Of a DNA stretch of 64,000 bases, positions 55,926 through 64,000 are shown piece after piece. Both the position numbers and the translations under genes were made by a program. The notes under the pieces were generated by a model that made no database searches, was not told the origin of the DNA, and saw nothing but the letters and a program-made list of their open reading frames with translations. The stretch lies in NCBI RefSeq assembly GCF_004362525.1, contig NZ_SNXS01000002.1:992001-1056000 (forward strand), read 5' to 3'. The first letter of the stretch is position 1. The number at the start of each line of letters is the position of its first letter. The DNA is from Roseateles toxinivorans (GTDB lineage: Bacteria; Pseudomonadota; Gammaproteobacteria; Burkholderiales; Burkholderiaceae_C).

Positions 55926-57569
55926 TCAGGGGGCGGCGGTGAGCGCGGCGCTGGCATGGAAGCTGTGCGCGCTGGCCACAGGCCAGTAAAGCTTGAAGGT
56001 GTTGTGCGGCAGCTCGCCGTGCAGCAGCGCGCCGCGCGCCACAAAGGGCAGCAGCCCGCTCAGCAGCTTGACCTCGTGCGCGCTGATACGCTGAACGATA
56101 TGCGCGGCCGAGATCTCACTCGGATGCTGCAGGCCGGCGGCCTGCACCAGCTCCTTCAAGGCCTTCAAGGTGTTGTCATGGAAGTGGAACACGCGCTGCG
56201 CCTTGTCGGGCACGACCAGGGCCTGCTGGCGCACCGGATCCTGCGTGCTCACCCCGGTCGGGCAGTGGCCGGTGTGGCAGTTCTGCGCCTGTATGCAGCC
56301 CAGGGCGAACATGAAGCCGCGCGCCGAGTTGCACCAGTCGGCGCCCAGCGCCAGCATGCGGGCGATGTCGAAGGCGCTGACCACCTTGCCGGCGCAGCCT
56401 AATCTGATCTTGTCGCGCAGGTCCAGACCGACGAGCGTGTTGTGCACCAGCAGCAGGCCTTCCTGCAGCGGCGCGCCGACATGGTCGGTGAACTCCAGCG
56501 GCGCCGCGCCGGTGCCGCCCTCGGCGCCATCGACGACGATGAAGTCCGGCGTGATGCCAGTTTCCAGCATGGCCTTGCAGATCGCGAACCACTCCCAGGG
56601 ATGGCCGATGCAAAGCTTGAAGCCGGTCGGCTTGCCGCCCGACATATCGCGCAGCCGGTCGATGAAACGCATCATCTCGATCGGTGTCGAGAAGGCGCCG
56701 TGCGAGGCCGGCGAGATGCAGTCCTCGCCAATGGCCACGCCACGCGCCTGGGCGATCTCGGCCGTCACCTTCGGGCCCGGCAGCACACCGCCATGGCCCG
56801 GCTTGGCACCCTGGCTGAGCTTGAGCTCGATCATTTTGACCTGCGGATCGCGCGCATTGGTCATGAACCTCTCGGGATTGAACGAGCCGTCGTCATTGCG
56901 GCAGCCGAAGTAGCCCGAACCTATCTCCCAGATCAGGTCGCCGCCATGCTGGCGGTGGTGCACGCTGATCGAGCCCTCTCCGGTGTCGTGCGCAAAGCCG
57001 CCCTGCCTGGCGCCGGAGTTCAGCGACAGGATGGCATTGGCCGACAGCGCGCCAAAGCTCATCGCCGAGATATTGAAGATGCTGGCCGAGTAGGGCTGGG
57101 CACGACCCGCCCCTATGGTGATGCGAAAGTCGTGCGAGTCCAGCGCGGTGGGCACCATCGAATGGTTGATCCATTCGTAGCCCGAGGCGCGCACATCGCG
57201 CTGGGTGCCGAAGGGGCGCTTGTCGGAATCGCCCTTGGCGCGCTGGTAGACCAGTGAGCGCTGCTGGCGCGAGAACGGCGTGGCCTCGTTGTCGCTCTCC
57301 AGAAAGTATTGGCGGATCTCGGGGCGTATGAACTCGAGCAGAAAGCGCAGATGGCCGATGACCGGATAGTTGCGCAGCACCGAGCGCTTGACCTGGCGCA
57401 CGTCGCGCAGCCCCAGGGCCGCGAGGCCCGCGAACACCAGCGTCGCCAGGCCCATCTGGCCGGTGACGACCCAGACAAAGGCGCACAGCAGGCAGCCGAC
57501 GATGCACAGCAGCCAGGTGCTGTAGCGCAGCGGGAAGTGGCGGTCCAGGGCAAGCAACCAGGCGGGCAT
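55926..57569 (-). CDS. FMN-binding glutamate synthase-like membrane protein
   Basis: A 547-residue protein with two membrane helices (about 18-52) followed by the FMN-binding domain of glutamate synthase. It shows Ser-Ala-Met-Ser-Phe-Gly-Ala-Leu-Ser, Gln-Gly-Ala-Lys-Pro-Gly-His-Gly-Gly, Asp-Gly-Ala-Glu-Gly-Gly-Thr-Gly-Ala-Ala and the three-Cys iron-sulfur motif Cys-x5-Cys-x4-Cys in Cys-Ile-Gln-Ala-Gln-Asn-Cys. There is no glutaminase domain, so it is not a complete GOGAT; its substrate is unknown. GGAG lies 6 bases before the ATG at 57569. Confidence 0.92.
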   Translation of the reverse strand: MPAWLLALDRHFPLRYSTWLLCIVGCLLCAFVWVVTGQMGLATLVFAGLAALGLRDVRQVKRSVLRNYPVIGHLRFLLEFIRPEIRQYFLESDNEATPFSRQQRSLVYQRAKGDSDKRPFGTQRDVRASGYEWINHSMVPTALDSHDFRITIGAGRAQPYSASIFNISAMSFGALSANAILSLNSGARQGGFAHDTGEGSISVHHRQHGGDLIWEIGSGYFGCRNDDGSFNPERFMTNARDPQVKMIELKLSQGAKPGHGGVLPGPKVTAEIAQARGVAIGEDCISPASHGAFSTPIEMMRFIDRLRDMSGGKPTGFKLCIGHPWEWFAICKAMLETGITPDFIVVDGAEGGTGAAPLEFTDHVGAPLQEGLLLVHNTLVGLDLRDKIRLGCAGKVVSAFDIARMLALGADWCNSARGFMFALGCIQAQNCHTGHCPTGVSTQDPVRQQALVVPDKAQRVFHFHDNTLKALKELVQAAGLQHPSEISAAHIVQRISAHEVKLLSGLLPFVARGALLHGELPHNTFKLYWPVASAHSFHASAALTAAP

Positions 57570-57707
57570 GGGCAACTCCGTATCGGGCAATGCCGGATCC
57601 TAGACCGGCCTGCGCCTGCCGATGTGGCATGTAAACCCGGGGAACCGACCCTGTTCTCCGCCCCGGGCACAATCGCCGGCATCCGACATTCTTTGCAGCT
57701 GGCCACC

Positions 57708-59261
57708 ATGAGCGAATCTCCAAGCACTACTTCCTCGTCCTCCCCCTGGTTGTTGACGGGGGCGCCCCAGCAGGCGCCCATCGCCGTGGTCGGCGCCGGC
57801 ACCATGGGCGCCGGCATCGCCCAGGTGGCCGCCCAGGCCGGCCACCCGGTGCGCCTGCTCGATGTGCGCGAGGGCGCGGCCCAGGCCGCCTGCGATCAGA
57901 TCGCCAAGGGCCTGGCCGCCCTGGTGGCCAAGGGCCGCCTGGAAGAGACCGAGCGCGCGGCGGTGCTGGCGCGCATCTCGCCCGCCGCAGGCATCGCCGA
58001 CCTGGCCGACTCGGCCCTGGTGGTCGAGGTCATCCTCGAGCAGTTGGCACCCAAGCAGGCGCTGCTGCGCGAACTCGACGCGCTGCTGGCGCCGGGCGCC
58101 ATCATCGCCAGCAACACCTCGTCGATCTCGATCACAGCCCTGGCCAATGGCATGAAGAACCCGCAGCGCCTGGTCGGCATGCACTTCTTCAACCCGGTGC
58201 CGCTGATGAAGCTGGTCGAGGTCGTCTGGGGCGCCGAGACCTCGCCCGAGGTGGCCCAGGTGATCTTCGACCTGGCCACCGCCTGGGGCAAGACGGCCGT
58301 GCATGCCAAGTCGACGCCGGGCTTCATCGTCAACCGCATCGCCCGGCCCTATTACGCCGAGACGCTGGCCCTGCTGCAGGAGCAGGCCGGCACGCCCGCC
58401 CAGCTGGACCAGGCGCTGCGTGGCGCGGGCTTCCGCATGGGCCCGTGCGAGCTGATGGACCTGATCGGCCACGACATCAACTACTCGGTCACCCAGTCGG
58501 TGTTCGAGGCCAATTACGGCGACCGCCGCTACATGCCCTCGCTGGTGCAGAAAGCCCTGCTCGATGGCGGCCGCCTGGGCCGCAAGGTCGGCAAGGGCTT
58601 CTACGACGGCGTGCCGGTGGCTCCGGCTGCAGAGTCGGCTGTTGCGGCGGAACTGCCGGCCATCACCCTGCATGGCGACGGCGCGCTGGTCGAGGGGCTT
58701 GCTGCCTGGTTGACCCACAAGGGCCAGGACTTCGCCCGCGAGACCGAGTCGGGCTGGCAGGGGCTGCAGCTGGGTGAGGCCGAGCTGCACTTCAGCAGCG
58801 GTCGCAGCGCCATGCAGCTTGCCGCACAACGCAGCCAGCCCGAGCTGGCCGTGCTGGACCTGCCGCTGGCGCCCGACCGCATCACCGGCTTGGGCCTGGC
58901 CTTTGCCGCCACGGCCGACGAGGCCACCCGCGAGTCCGCCCGCGCCCTGATGCGCGCGCTGGGCTGGACGCCGCTGGAACTGCGCGACTTGCCAGGCCTT
59001 GCCGTGGCCCGCACCGTCTGCATGCTGGTCAACGAGGGCGCCGACGCGGTCTACCAGGGCGTCTGCGACGAGCAGGGCGCCGACCTGGCGATGAAGCTGG
59101 GCACCAACTATCCGGCGGGCCCGTTCGAGTGGCTGGCACTGATCGGCGTCGAAGCCGTCTGCCAGGTGTTGGATGGTCTGTATGAGGCCACGCGCAGCGA
59201 GCGCTACCGCGTCAGCCCGCTACTGCAGCAGCGGCGCTGGGCGGTCAGGCTGGTCGCTTAA
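57708..59261 (+). CDS. paaH: 3-hydroxyacyl-CoA dehydrogenase, PaaH-like
   Basis: A 517-residue NAD-dependent enzyme that oxidises 3-hydroxyadipyl-CoA in phenylacetate breakdown or 3-hydroxybutyryl-CoA in general. Val-Gly-Ala-Gly-Thr-Met-Gly-Ala-Gly-Ile (28-37) binds NAD; His and Glu of the dyad lie in Gly-Met-His-Phe-Phe-Asn-Pro-Val-Pro and the following helix. Two C-terminal 3HCDH domains, the second near 400-500, give the length of PaaH. The other paa genes are absent, so the pathway is not proven. Its stop overlaps the stop of the convergent DUF885 gene. Confidence 0.9.
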   Translation: MSESPSTTSSSSPWLLTGAPQQAPIAVVGAGTMGAGIAQVAAQAGHPVRLLDVREGAAQAACDQIAKGLAALVAKGRLEETERAAVLARISPAAGIADLADSALVVEVILEQLAPKQALLRELDALLAPGAIIASNTSSISITALANGMKNPQRLVGMHFFNPVPLMKLVEVVWGAETSPEVAQVIFDLATAWGKTAVHAKSTPGFIVNRIARPYYAETLALLQEQAGTPAQLDQALRGAGFRMGPCELMDLIGHDINYSVTQSVFEANYGDRRYMPSLVQKALLDGGRLGRKVGKGFYDGVPVAPAAESAVAAELPAITLHGDGALVEGLAAWLTHKGQDFARETESGWQGLQLGEAELHFSSGRSAMQLAAQRSQPELAVLDLPLAPDRITGLGLAFAATADEATRESARALMRALGWTPLELRDLPGLAVARTVCMLVNEGADAVYQGVCDEQGADLAMKLGTNYPAGPFEWLALIGVEAVCQVLDGLYEATRSERYRVSPLLQQRRWAVRLVA

Positions 59262-61030
59262 CGCTTGGCCTTGATGCGGGCCTGGGTCCAGCCTCGCATC
59301 TGCTGCTCCAGCACGTCGAGCGGCAAGGCCCCCTGGGCCAGCAGCGCGTCATGGAAGGCGCGCACATCAAAACCTGACCCCAGTGCCTGCTCGGCCTGGG
59401 CGCGCAGGGCCATGATGCGCAGCTGGCCGATCTTGTAGGCCAGGGCCTGGCCGGGCCAGCCGATATAGCGATCGACCTCGTTGACGATGTCGGTCTCGGT
59501 CTTGGCGGCGTTGTCGCGGAAGTAGTCGATCGCTTGCTCGCGCGTCCAGCGCTGGCTGTGGATGCCGGTGTCCACCACCAGGCGCACGGCCCGCCACATA
59601 TCGTAGGTCAGCTGGCCGAAGCGCGAGTAAGGGTCCTTGTACAGGCCCAGCTCGTAGCCCAGGGCCTCGCCGTACAGGGCCCAGCCTTCGAGGAAGGCCG
59701 AGTAGCTGGCGAAGCGGCGGAATTTGGGCAGCTCGGCCTGCTCCTGTGCCAGCGCGATCTGCAGGTGATGGCCGGGCACGGCCTCGTGCGAGGCCAGCAC
59801 CTCCATCTCGTATTTGGGTCGCATCTCGGGACGGTACAGATTGACGTAGAAGTAGCCGGCCCGCGTGCCGTCCACCGACGGGCCGCTGTAGTAGGCGGCG
59901 GTGGTGTTCGGCGCGCTGGTCATCGGTATCGCACGCACGCCGAAGGGCGTGCGTGGCAGCTTGCCGAACAGCTTGGGCAGCTCGGGCTCTATGCTCTTGG
60001 CCACCACCACATAGGCATTGAACAGCTCTTCTGGCGTGGCGTAGTAGAACTGCGGGTCGCTGCGCAGCTTCTCGAAGAACTGCTGGCGCGTGCCGGTGAA
60101 GCCGACCTGCTCCATCACCTTGCGCATCTCGCCATGGATGCGCGCCACTTCCCTGAGGCCGATCTGGTGGATCTCGTCGGGCGTCAAGGTCGTCGTCGTG
60201 TGCTCGGCCACGCGGTTGGCGTAGTAGGCCGCGCCGCCTGGCGTGTCCCAGATGCCCACCGACTCGCGGCAGGCAGGCAGGTACTCGGTGCGGAAGAAGA
60301 CCTCCATGCGCGCATAGGCCGGCAGCACCTTGTTCTGTATCACCTGCGCCGCCTGGCGGCTGAGGCGCTCGCGCTCGGCCGCGGGGATCCTGTCCGGGAA
60401 GCTCTTGAACCGGGCATAGAAGGGGCTGTCCTCGACCCTGGCGACCTGCTGGCCCTGCAGCTGGGGCAGCACGCGGGCCATCAGCATGCGGGGCTGGGTG
60501 CGGCCGGTCTTGGCGGCGGCGCGCAGCCTGTCCATGTACTGCTCGAGGTAGGCGGGCAGGGTGTCCAGGCGCTTCAGCCAGGTCTCGTAGTCGGCCACGG
60601 TGTCGAAGGGCATGTTCTCGGCCACCTCGTTCAGCGCCTGCGGGCCGTCGCGGGCCGTCATCTCGTAGGCCCAGGGCTGGTGCGGCCACAGCGCCAGCCG
60701 CGACTCCAGCGACTTCTTGAACAGTTCGTGGTTGAGGCGCTCGGCGGCCGGCAATTGCCGGCTGTCGATGCGTGCCAGCTGGGCCAGCAGATCCCGGTCC
60801 TGCTGATGGCTGCGGGCCATGGCGGCAGGGCTGATGTCGGGCCAGCGGTCGTTGAAGCCCTTCTCGCCGTAGTAGGTGGCGGACAGCGGCGAATCGGCCA
60901 TGTCCTGGGCCCAACTCTTTTCTATCAGCTGATGCAGGCGCTCGGTGGCGGTGCCTGGGCCCGCGGCTGCGGCGGGGAGGACGGAGAGCACCGCGCAGGT
61001 GGTGATCAGGGTCAGCAGGGGACGCAGCAT
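59258..61030 (-). CDS. DUF885 family secreted peptidase-like protein
   Basis: A 590-residue protein with a signal peptide (about 1-23). It is helical and carries His415-Glu416-Ala-Val-Pro-Gly-His421-His422, the zinc-type motif of the DUF885 group, with a likely third ligand Glu in Phe-Leu-Glu-Gly-Trp-Ala-Leu-Tyr. The fold is related to M32/thermolysin-like peptidases. Substrate unknown. The ATG at 61030 begins the signal peptide; the frame could extend upstream to 61063. Confidence 0.88.
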   Translation of the reverse strand: MLRPLLTLITTCAVLSVLPAAAAGPGTATERLHQLIEKSWAQDMADSPLSATYYGEKGFNDRWPDISPAAMARSHQQDRDLLAQLARIDSRQLPAAERLNHELFKKSLESRLALWPHQPWAYEMTARDGPQALNEVAENMPFDTVADYETWLKRLDTLPAYLEQYMDRLRAAAKTGRTQPRMLMARVLPQLQGQQVARVEDSPFYARFKSFPDRIPAAERERLSRQAAQVIQNKVLPAYARMEVFFRTEYLPACRESVGIWDTPGGAAYYANRVAEHTTTTLTPDEIHQIGLREVARIHGEMRKVMEQVGFTGTRQQFFEKLRSDPQFYYATPEELFNAYVVVAKSIEPELPKLFGKLPRTPFGVRAIPMTSAPNTTAAYYSGPSVDGTRAGYFYVNLYRPEMRPKYEMEVLASHEAVPGHHLQIALAQEQAELPKFRRFASYSAFLEGWALYGEALGYELGLYKDPYSRFGQLTYDMWRAVRLVVDTGIHSQRWTREQAIDYFRDNAAKTETDIVNEVDRYIGWPGQALAYKIGQLRIMALRAQAEQALGSGFDVRAFHDALLAQGALPLDVLEQQMRGWTQARIKAKR

Positions 61031-61109
61031 GGACGCACTCTCAAGCTTGATCGAAGCCCGCATTGTGCGGGGGCCGGCTGCAGGTCGGGGGCGTTGATCG
61101 CCCGTTGCC

Positions 61110-61721
61110 TCAGTCGGCTGGTGCCAGCTCGATTTCGCGTTCGAACAGCGCCACCGCCGTCTTCGCCACCTGACGGGTGTCGTAATAGGCATAGGCGCCG
61201 ACGCCCATCGCCCCGACCACCGGCAGCCAGCGCGACACGCCCTTGCTCAGCACCCGCTCGCTGATGCGCAACCCGATCACGCCGGCCAGCGCGCGCGTCG
61301 CCTGCGTGGTCAGCTGGCGCACGATGAAGCGCTCGCCCAGGCGCACCGTCAGGTCGCGCACCGCCTGCGAGGCCATGTGCTTGAACAGGCAGTAGATCAT
61401 CTGCTCGCGCGTCATCGTCGCCTGCCTGCCGTACAGCGCGGCGATGTCGGACACCAGCTGCGCCTGCACCCGCCACACCGCCATCAGCTCGGGCACCAGG
61501 GTCAGCCAGCCCAGTGGGCCCGGCGGCAGGGCCAGGCCGCCAGCGGTCAAGGCGGCCGCACGGGCGGCGGCCTGGGTCAGCGCCTCGGCGCGGGCGGCCG
61601 GGGTGCTGCTGATCGGCTCCTTGCTCGACGGAATGCGGCTGACAAAGCCCAGCACCGCGTCACCCATCTGCTGGGCCAGGCCGGTCTTTTCTGGCAGGGT
61701 GGTGAGGGCGCGGCTGCTCAT
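61110..61721 (-). CDS. EcsC family protein
   Basis: A 203-residue protein with the EcsC domain (about 55-200): helical, with Pro-Gly-Pro-Leu-Gly-Trp-Leu-Thr-Leu-Val-Pro-Glu-Leu, Val-Trp-Arg-Val-Gln-Ala-Gln-Leu-Val-Ser-Asp-Ile and Pro-Val-Val-Gly-Ala-Met-Gly-Val-Gly-Ala. EcsC in Bacillus accompanies an ABC transporter, but its role is unclear. The ATG at 61721 is chosen; an ATG at 61754 would add eleven residues. It is divergent from the cysteine desulfurase fusion. Confidence 0.85.
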   Translation of the reverse strand: MSSRALTTLPEKTGLAQQMGDAVLGFVSRIPSSKEPISSTPAARAEALTQAAARAAALTAGGLALPPGPLGWLTLVPELMAVWRVQAQLVSDIAALYGRQATMTREQMIYCLFKHMASQAVRDLTVRLGERFIVRQLTTQATRALAGVIGLRISERVLSKGVSRWLPVVGAMGVGAYAYYDTRQVAKTAVALFEREIELAPAD

Positions 61722-61788
61722 GGTGGCCTGAATATAGCGTTGCAGCCGTACCATTGGCGACTTTCCCGCTCAAACAGCAGCCGAACCG

Positions 61789-63855
61789 ATGGAAATCTAC
61801 CTAGACGCAAACGCGACCACGCCGGTGCTGGCCCAGGCCCGGGTGGCCGCGATGCAGGCCATGGCCGAGGAATTCGGCAATCCCAGCAGCATCCACAGCA
61901 CCGGCCTGAAGGCGCGGGCGATGATGGATGCGGTGCGCCAGCGCGCCCGCCAACTGCTGGATGCCGGCGCCGGCCAGCTGCTCTTCGTCAGCGGTGCCAC
62001 CGAGGGCATACAGACGGCCGTGCTGTCGGCCCTGAGCGCGTTGCGCGAGCGTCGCGAGAACGGCGAGGCCATCGGCAGCCTGCTGCTTTACGGCGCCACC
62101 GAACACAAGGCCGTGCCCGAGACCTTGAAGCACTGGAACCAGCTGCTCGGTCTGCGGCTGCAGGTGCAGGCGATCCCGGTGGACCGCGATGGCCGTCACG
62201 ACCTGGCCTGGCTGCGCCAGCACGCGGCCGACGCCGGCATGGTCTGCGTGATGGCGGCCAATAACGAGACCGGGGTGATCAGCGACCTGGCCGGCATCGC
62301 AGCCGTACTGGACGAGGCCGGCAGCCGGGCCCTGTGGATGGTCGATGGCGTGCAGGCGCTGGGCAAGCTGCCCTTGCATCTGAGCCAGACCCGCATCGAC
62401 TACGCGCCGTTCTCCGGCCACAAGCTCTACGCGCCCAAGGGCATAGGCCTGCTCTATGTGCGCGAAGGCGCGCCGTTCACACCGCTGCTGGCCGGCGGCG
62501 GTCAGGAGAGCAGCCTGCGCTCGGGCACCGAGAATATGTCGGGCATCGCCGCTTTAGGCGCCGTGCTGGCCGCGCTTGACGATGGTCGGAGTTTTCGCAG
62601 TCATGCCGAACTGGAGGGCTTCCGCTTCCGCCTGGCCGAGGCGCTGCAGGCGGCGTTTCCGGGCGTGGTGTTCAATGCCTCGCTCGCCCTGTCGCTGCCG
62701 ACGACCTTGAATTTCTCCGTGCCCGGCCTGAGCAGCAAGCTGTTGCTGGACATGTTCGACGCCGCCGATGTGCGTGTCAGCGGCGGTTCGGCCTGCAGCG
62801 CCGCCAAGGCCCAGCCCAGCTTCGTGCTGCAGGCGATGGGGTTGCCCGAGTGGCAGACGGCATCGGCGGTGCGCATGTCCTTCGGCCCGGCGGTCGAAGA
62901 AGCCTTCATCGCCGAGGCGGTGGCGCGCATCCATGCCTGCGGCCAGGCGATGCGGCGCACTTGCCTCAGCGGGGCCGACGACGAACCGCTGGCCGGCGAT
63001 GGTGTCGTGCAGCTGAACTACGGCGGCGCCTGCACCTGGTTGCTGGCGGACCAGGCCGACCAGAGCTGCGTGGTGATCGATCCGCAGCCGGAGCTGGCCG
63101 GGCGAATCGAGCAATACCTGCGCTGCCAGGGCTATCGCGTGCTGGCGGTGCTCGAGACCTCTCCTGCGTCGGACTGGCCGCAGCCATCGACATCGCTGAC
63201 ACTCGCTGACGGCCAGGTGGTGCAGGCGCTGCAGCTTGGCGGGCAATGGTTGGCGCGCTTGCCCATGGGACAGGCCCAGGCCTATCTGCTGGGCAAGGCC
63301 CGCGAGGGGCGCCTGGTCGCTGCCGACGTGACGTTGGCTTTCTGCGGCGATGCCTTGATGCCCGACCTGATAGGCAGCGCTGATCCCATGCGCGAGCAGC
63401 AGCTGCAGCGCCTCGCCGCCGTGATCGGCCCGCAGACCTTGATCTGCCCCGCCCACGACTTCGACAACCGCCTGGCCACGACCTTGGCGGCCGAACGGCT
63501 CCCTCCAGGCCGGGCGGCGGGTGTCGAGCTGAATGCGGCGCAACTGGCCGACTTCCTGCTTCGCCACCCCGAGACCCTGGTCGTCGACGTGCGCGAACCC
63601 TATGAGCAACTGCTCAGCCAGACGCCCAGGCTGTCGGACTGGGCCCTGCAGGCCATGCCGCTGTCACGGCTGGTCAACGGCCTGCAGTCCTGGTTGACCG
63701 AACCGCAGCGGCCACTGGTGTTCTTCTGCCGCAGCGGCAATCGCAGCGGCCAGGCCGTGCAATGCCTGCGCCGTCTCGGCCATGCGAACAGCTACTCGCT
63801 GGCCGGCGGGCTGGCGCTGTGGGAGCGGCATGAGGCTTTCGCCCATAGCATCTGA
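61789..63855 (+). CDS. Cysteine desulfurase fused to a degenerate persulfide-dioxygenase-like domain and a rhodanese
   Basis: A 688-residue protein. Residues 1-392 are an IscS/NifS-type enzyme: His106 stacks on PLP, Lys212 in Ser-Gly-His-Lys binds it, and Cys336 in Gly-Gly-Ser-Ala-Cys-Ser is the persulfide carrier. Residues 405-575 align with ETHE1-type persulfide dioxygenases (Trp-Leu-Leu-Ala-Asp, Val-Ile-Asp-Pro, Phe-Cys-Gly-Asp-Ala-Leu-Met, Pro-Ala-His-Asp), but the HxHxDH site reads Ser-Pro-Ala-Ser-Asp-Trp, so the metal ligands are gone. Residues 585-685 are rhodanese with Cys647-Arg-Ser-Gly-Asn-Arg. It probably passes sulfur from Cys336 to Cys647. Confidence 0.92.
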   Translation: MEIYLDANATTPVLAQARVAAMQAMAEEFGNPSSIHSTGLKARAMMDAVRQRARQLLDAGAGQLLFVSGATEGIQTAVLSALSALRERRENGEAIGSLLLYGATEHKAVPETLKHWNQLLGLRLQVQAIPVDRDGRHDLAWLRQHAADAGMVCVMAANNETGVISDLAGIAAVLDEAGSRALWMVDGVQALGKLPLHLSQTRIDYAPFSGHKLYAPKGIGLLYVREGAPFTPLLAGGGQESSLRSGTENMSGIAALGAVLAALDDGRSFRSHAELEGFRFRLAEALQAAFPGVVFNASLALSLPTTLNFSVPGLSSKLLLDMFDAADVRVSGGSACSAAKAQPSFVLQAMGLPEWQTASAVRMSFGPAVEEAFIAEAVARIHACGQAMRRTCLSGADDEPLAGDGVVQLNYGGACTWLLADQADQSCVVIDPQPELAGRIEQYLRCQGYRVLAVLETSPASDWPQPSTSLTLADGQVVQALQLGGQWLARLPMGQAQAYLLGKAREGRLVAADVTLAFCGDALMPDLIGSADPMREQQLQRLAAVIGPQTLICPAHDFDNRLATTLAAERLPPGRAAGVELNAAQLADFLLRHPETLVVDVREPYEQLLSQTPRLSDWALQAMPLSRLVNGLQSWLTEPQRPLVFFCRSGNRSGQAVQCLRRLGHANSYSLAGGLALWERHEAFAHSI

Positions 63856-63857
63856 CC

Positions 63858-63908
63858 GCCCGGATGCAATCCGGGGCTGACCGGAACCCCGGATTCCATC
63901 CGGGCTAC
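63858..63908. repeat. REP-like palindrome, full pair with longer spacer
   Basis: Starts GCCCGGATGCAATCCGGGG and ends CCCCGGATTCCATCCGGGCTAC, with a 10-base spacer. On the minus strand, the TAG of its right end (63905-63907) is the stop of the gene entering from the right. Confidence 0.88.
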
Positions 63909-64000
63909 TCCAAAGGCAAACCGACGTAGTTCTCTGCCATCACCGTCATCGCCGCCGTCGAGCCGACCAGGTAGTTCAGCTCCGCCTGCTGCAGCCTGGC
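63905..64000 (-). CDS. C-terminal end of an unidentified gene
   Basis: An open frame enters from the right edge on the minus strand and ends at a TAG inside the repeat. The visible 31 residues end Met-Ala-Glu-Asn-Tyr-Val-Gly-Leu-Pro-Leu-Glu and contain Leu-Asn-Tyr-Leu-Val-Gly-Ser-Thr. Too short to name a family. Confidence 0.45.
   Translation of the reverse strand, partial: ARLQQAELNYLVGSTAAMTVMAENYVGLPLE

Overview
The window is ordinary chromosomal DNA of a high-GC betaproteobacterium, most likely a member of the Burkholderiales in the Roseateles/Mitsuaria/Rubrivivax area. This is inferred from the strong GC bias at third codon positions, the runs argS-SPOR-dsbA and lptA-lptB-rpoN, the split pntA1/pntA2/pntB transhydrogenase, two large TonB receptors and the many signalling proteins. 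No rRNA, tRNA, CRISPR array, phage or intact insertion sequence was seen, so nothing marks a large mobile island.

Layout. 1-1.5 kb: the end of an unknown gene, a lipoprotein gene, a remnant of an M20-type amidohydrolase and a duplicated hairpin. 1.5-7.5 kb: a DJ-1/PfpI protein, a CaiB-type CoA transferase, a chemoreceptor with a small periplasmic Cache protein, and a divergent HD-GYP-like protein; a perfect FNR-type box lies between the last two. 7.5-15.9 kb: a YlqF-like GTPase, the pntA1-pntA2-pntB operon with a sensor kinase at its end, FadD and a small unknown protein. 15.9-27.9 kb: E1 alpha/beta of a 2-oxoacid dehydrogenase, RsmE-MFS, YidB, an rRNA methyltransferase, rpoN-lptB-lptA, and dsbA-SPOR-argS. 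28-33.3 kb: a Ser/Thr kinase with a C-terminal cyclic-nucleotide domain, a PsiF-repeat protein, a LysR regulator and malate synthase G. 33.3-39.5 kb: two divergent TonB receptors. 39.6-51.3 kb: an FAD oxidoreductase, a class II amidotransferase, an M14 peptidase, a Sel1-like protein, an esterase, a four-PAS hybrid kinase, pyrF and purB. 51.3-54.4 kb: a BlaI repressor, an M56-S11 fusion and a secreted esterase. 54.5-64 kb: a GST, a degenerate response regulator, an FMN glutamate-synthase-like protein, PaaH-like dehydrogenase, a DUF885 peptidase-like protein, an EcsC protein, a three-domain cysteine desulfurase fusion and the end of one more gene.

The most unusual items are as follows. (1) A BlaI/BlaR1-like pair in which the usual beta-lactamase-like sensor is replaced by a complete S11 DD-peptidase, with three TCTAGA boxes spaced exactly 14 bp apart in front of it. 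(2) A 688-residue protein joining a cysteine desulfurase, a persulfide-dioxygenase-like domain that has lost its metal ligands, and an intact rhodanese. (3) A kinase with a C-terminal cyclic-nucleotide-binding domain. (4) A response regulator whose receiver has lost its acidic pair. (5) Dispersed GTAGCCCGGATG palindromes, two of which supply the TAG stop codon of the neighbouring gene. Family assignments come from reading motifs; no database search was run.
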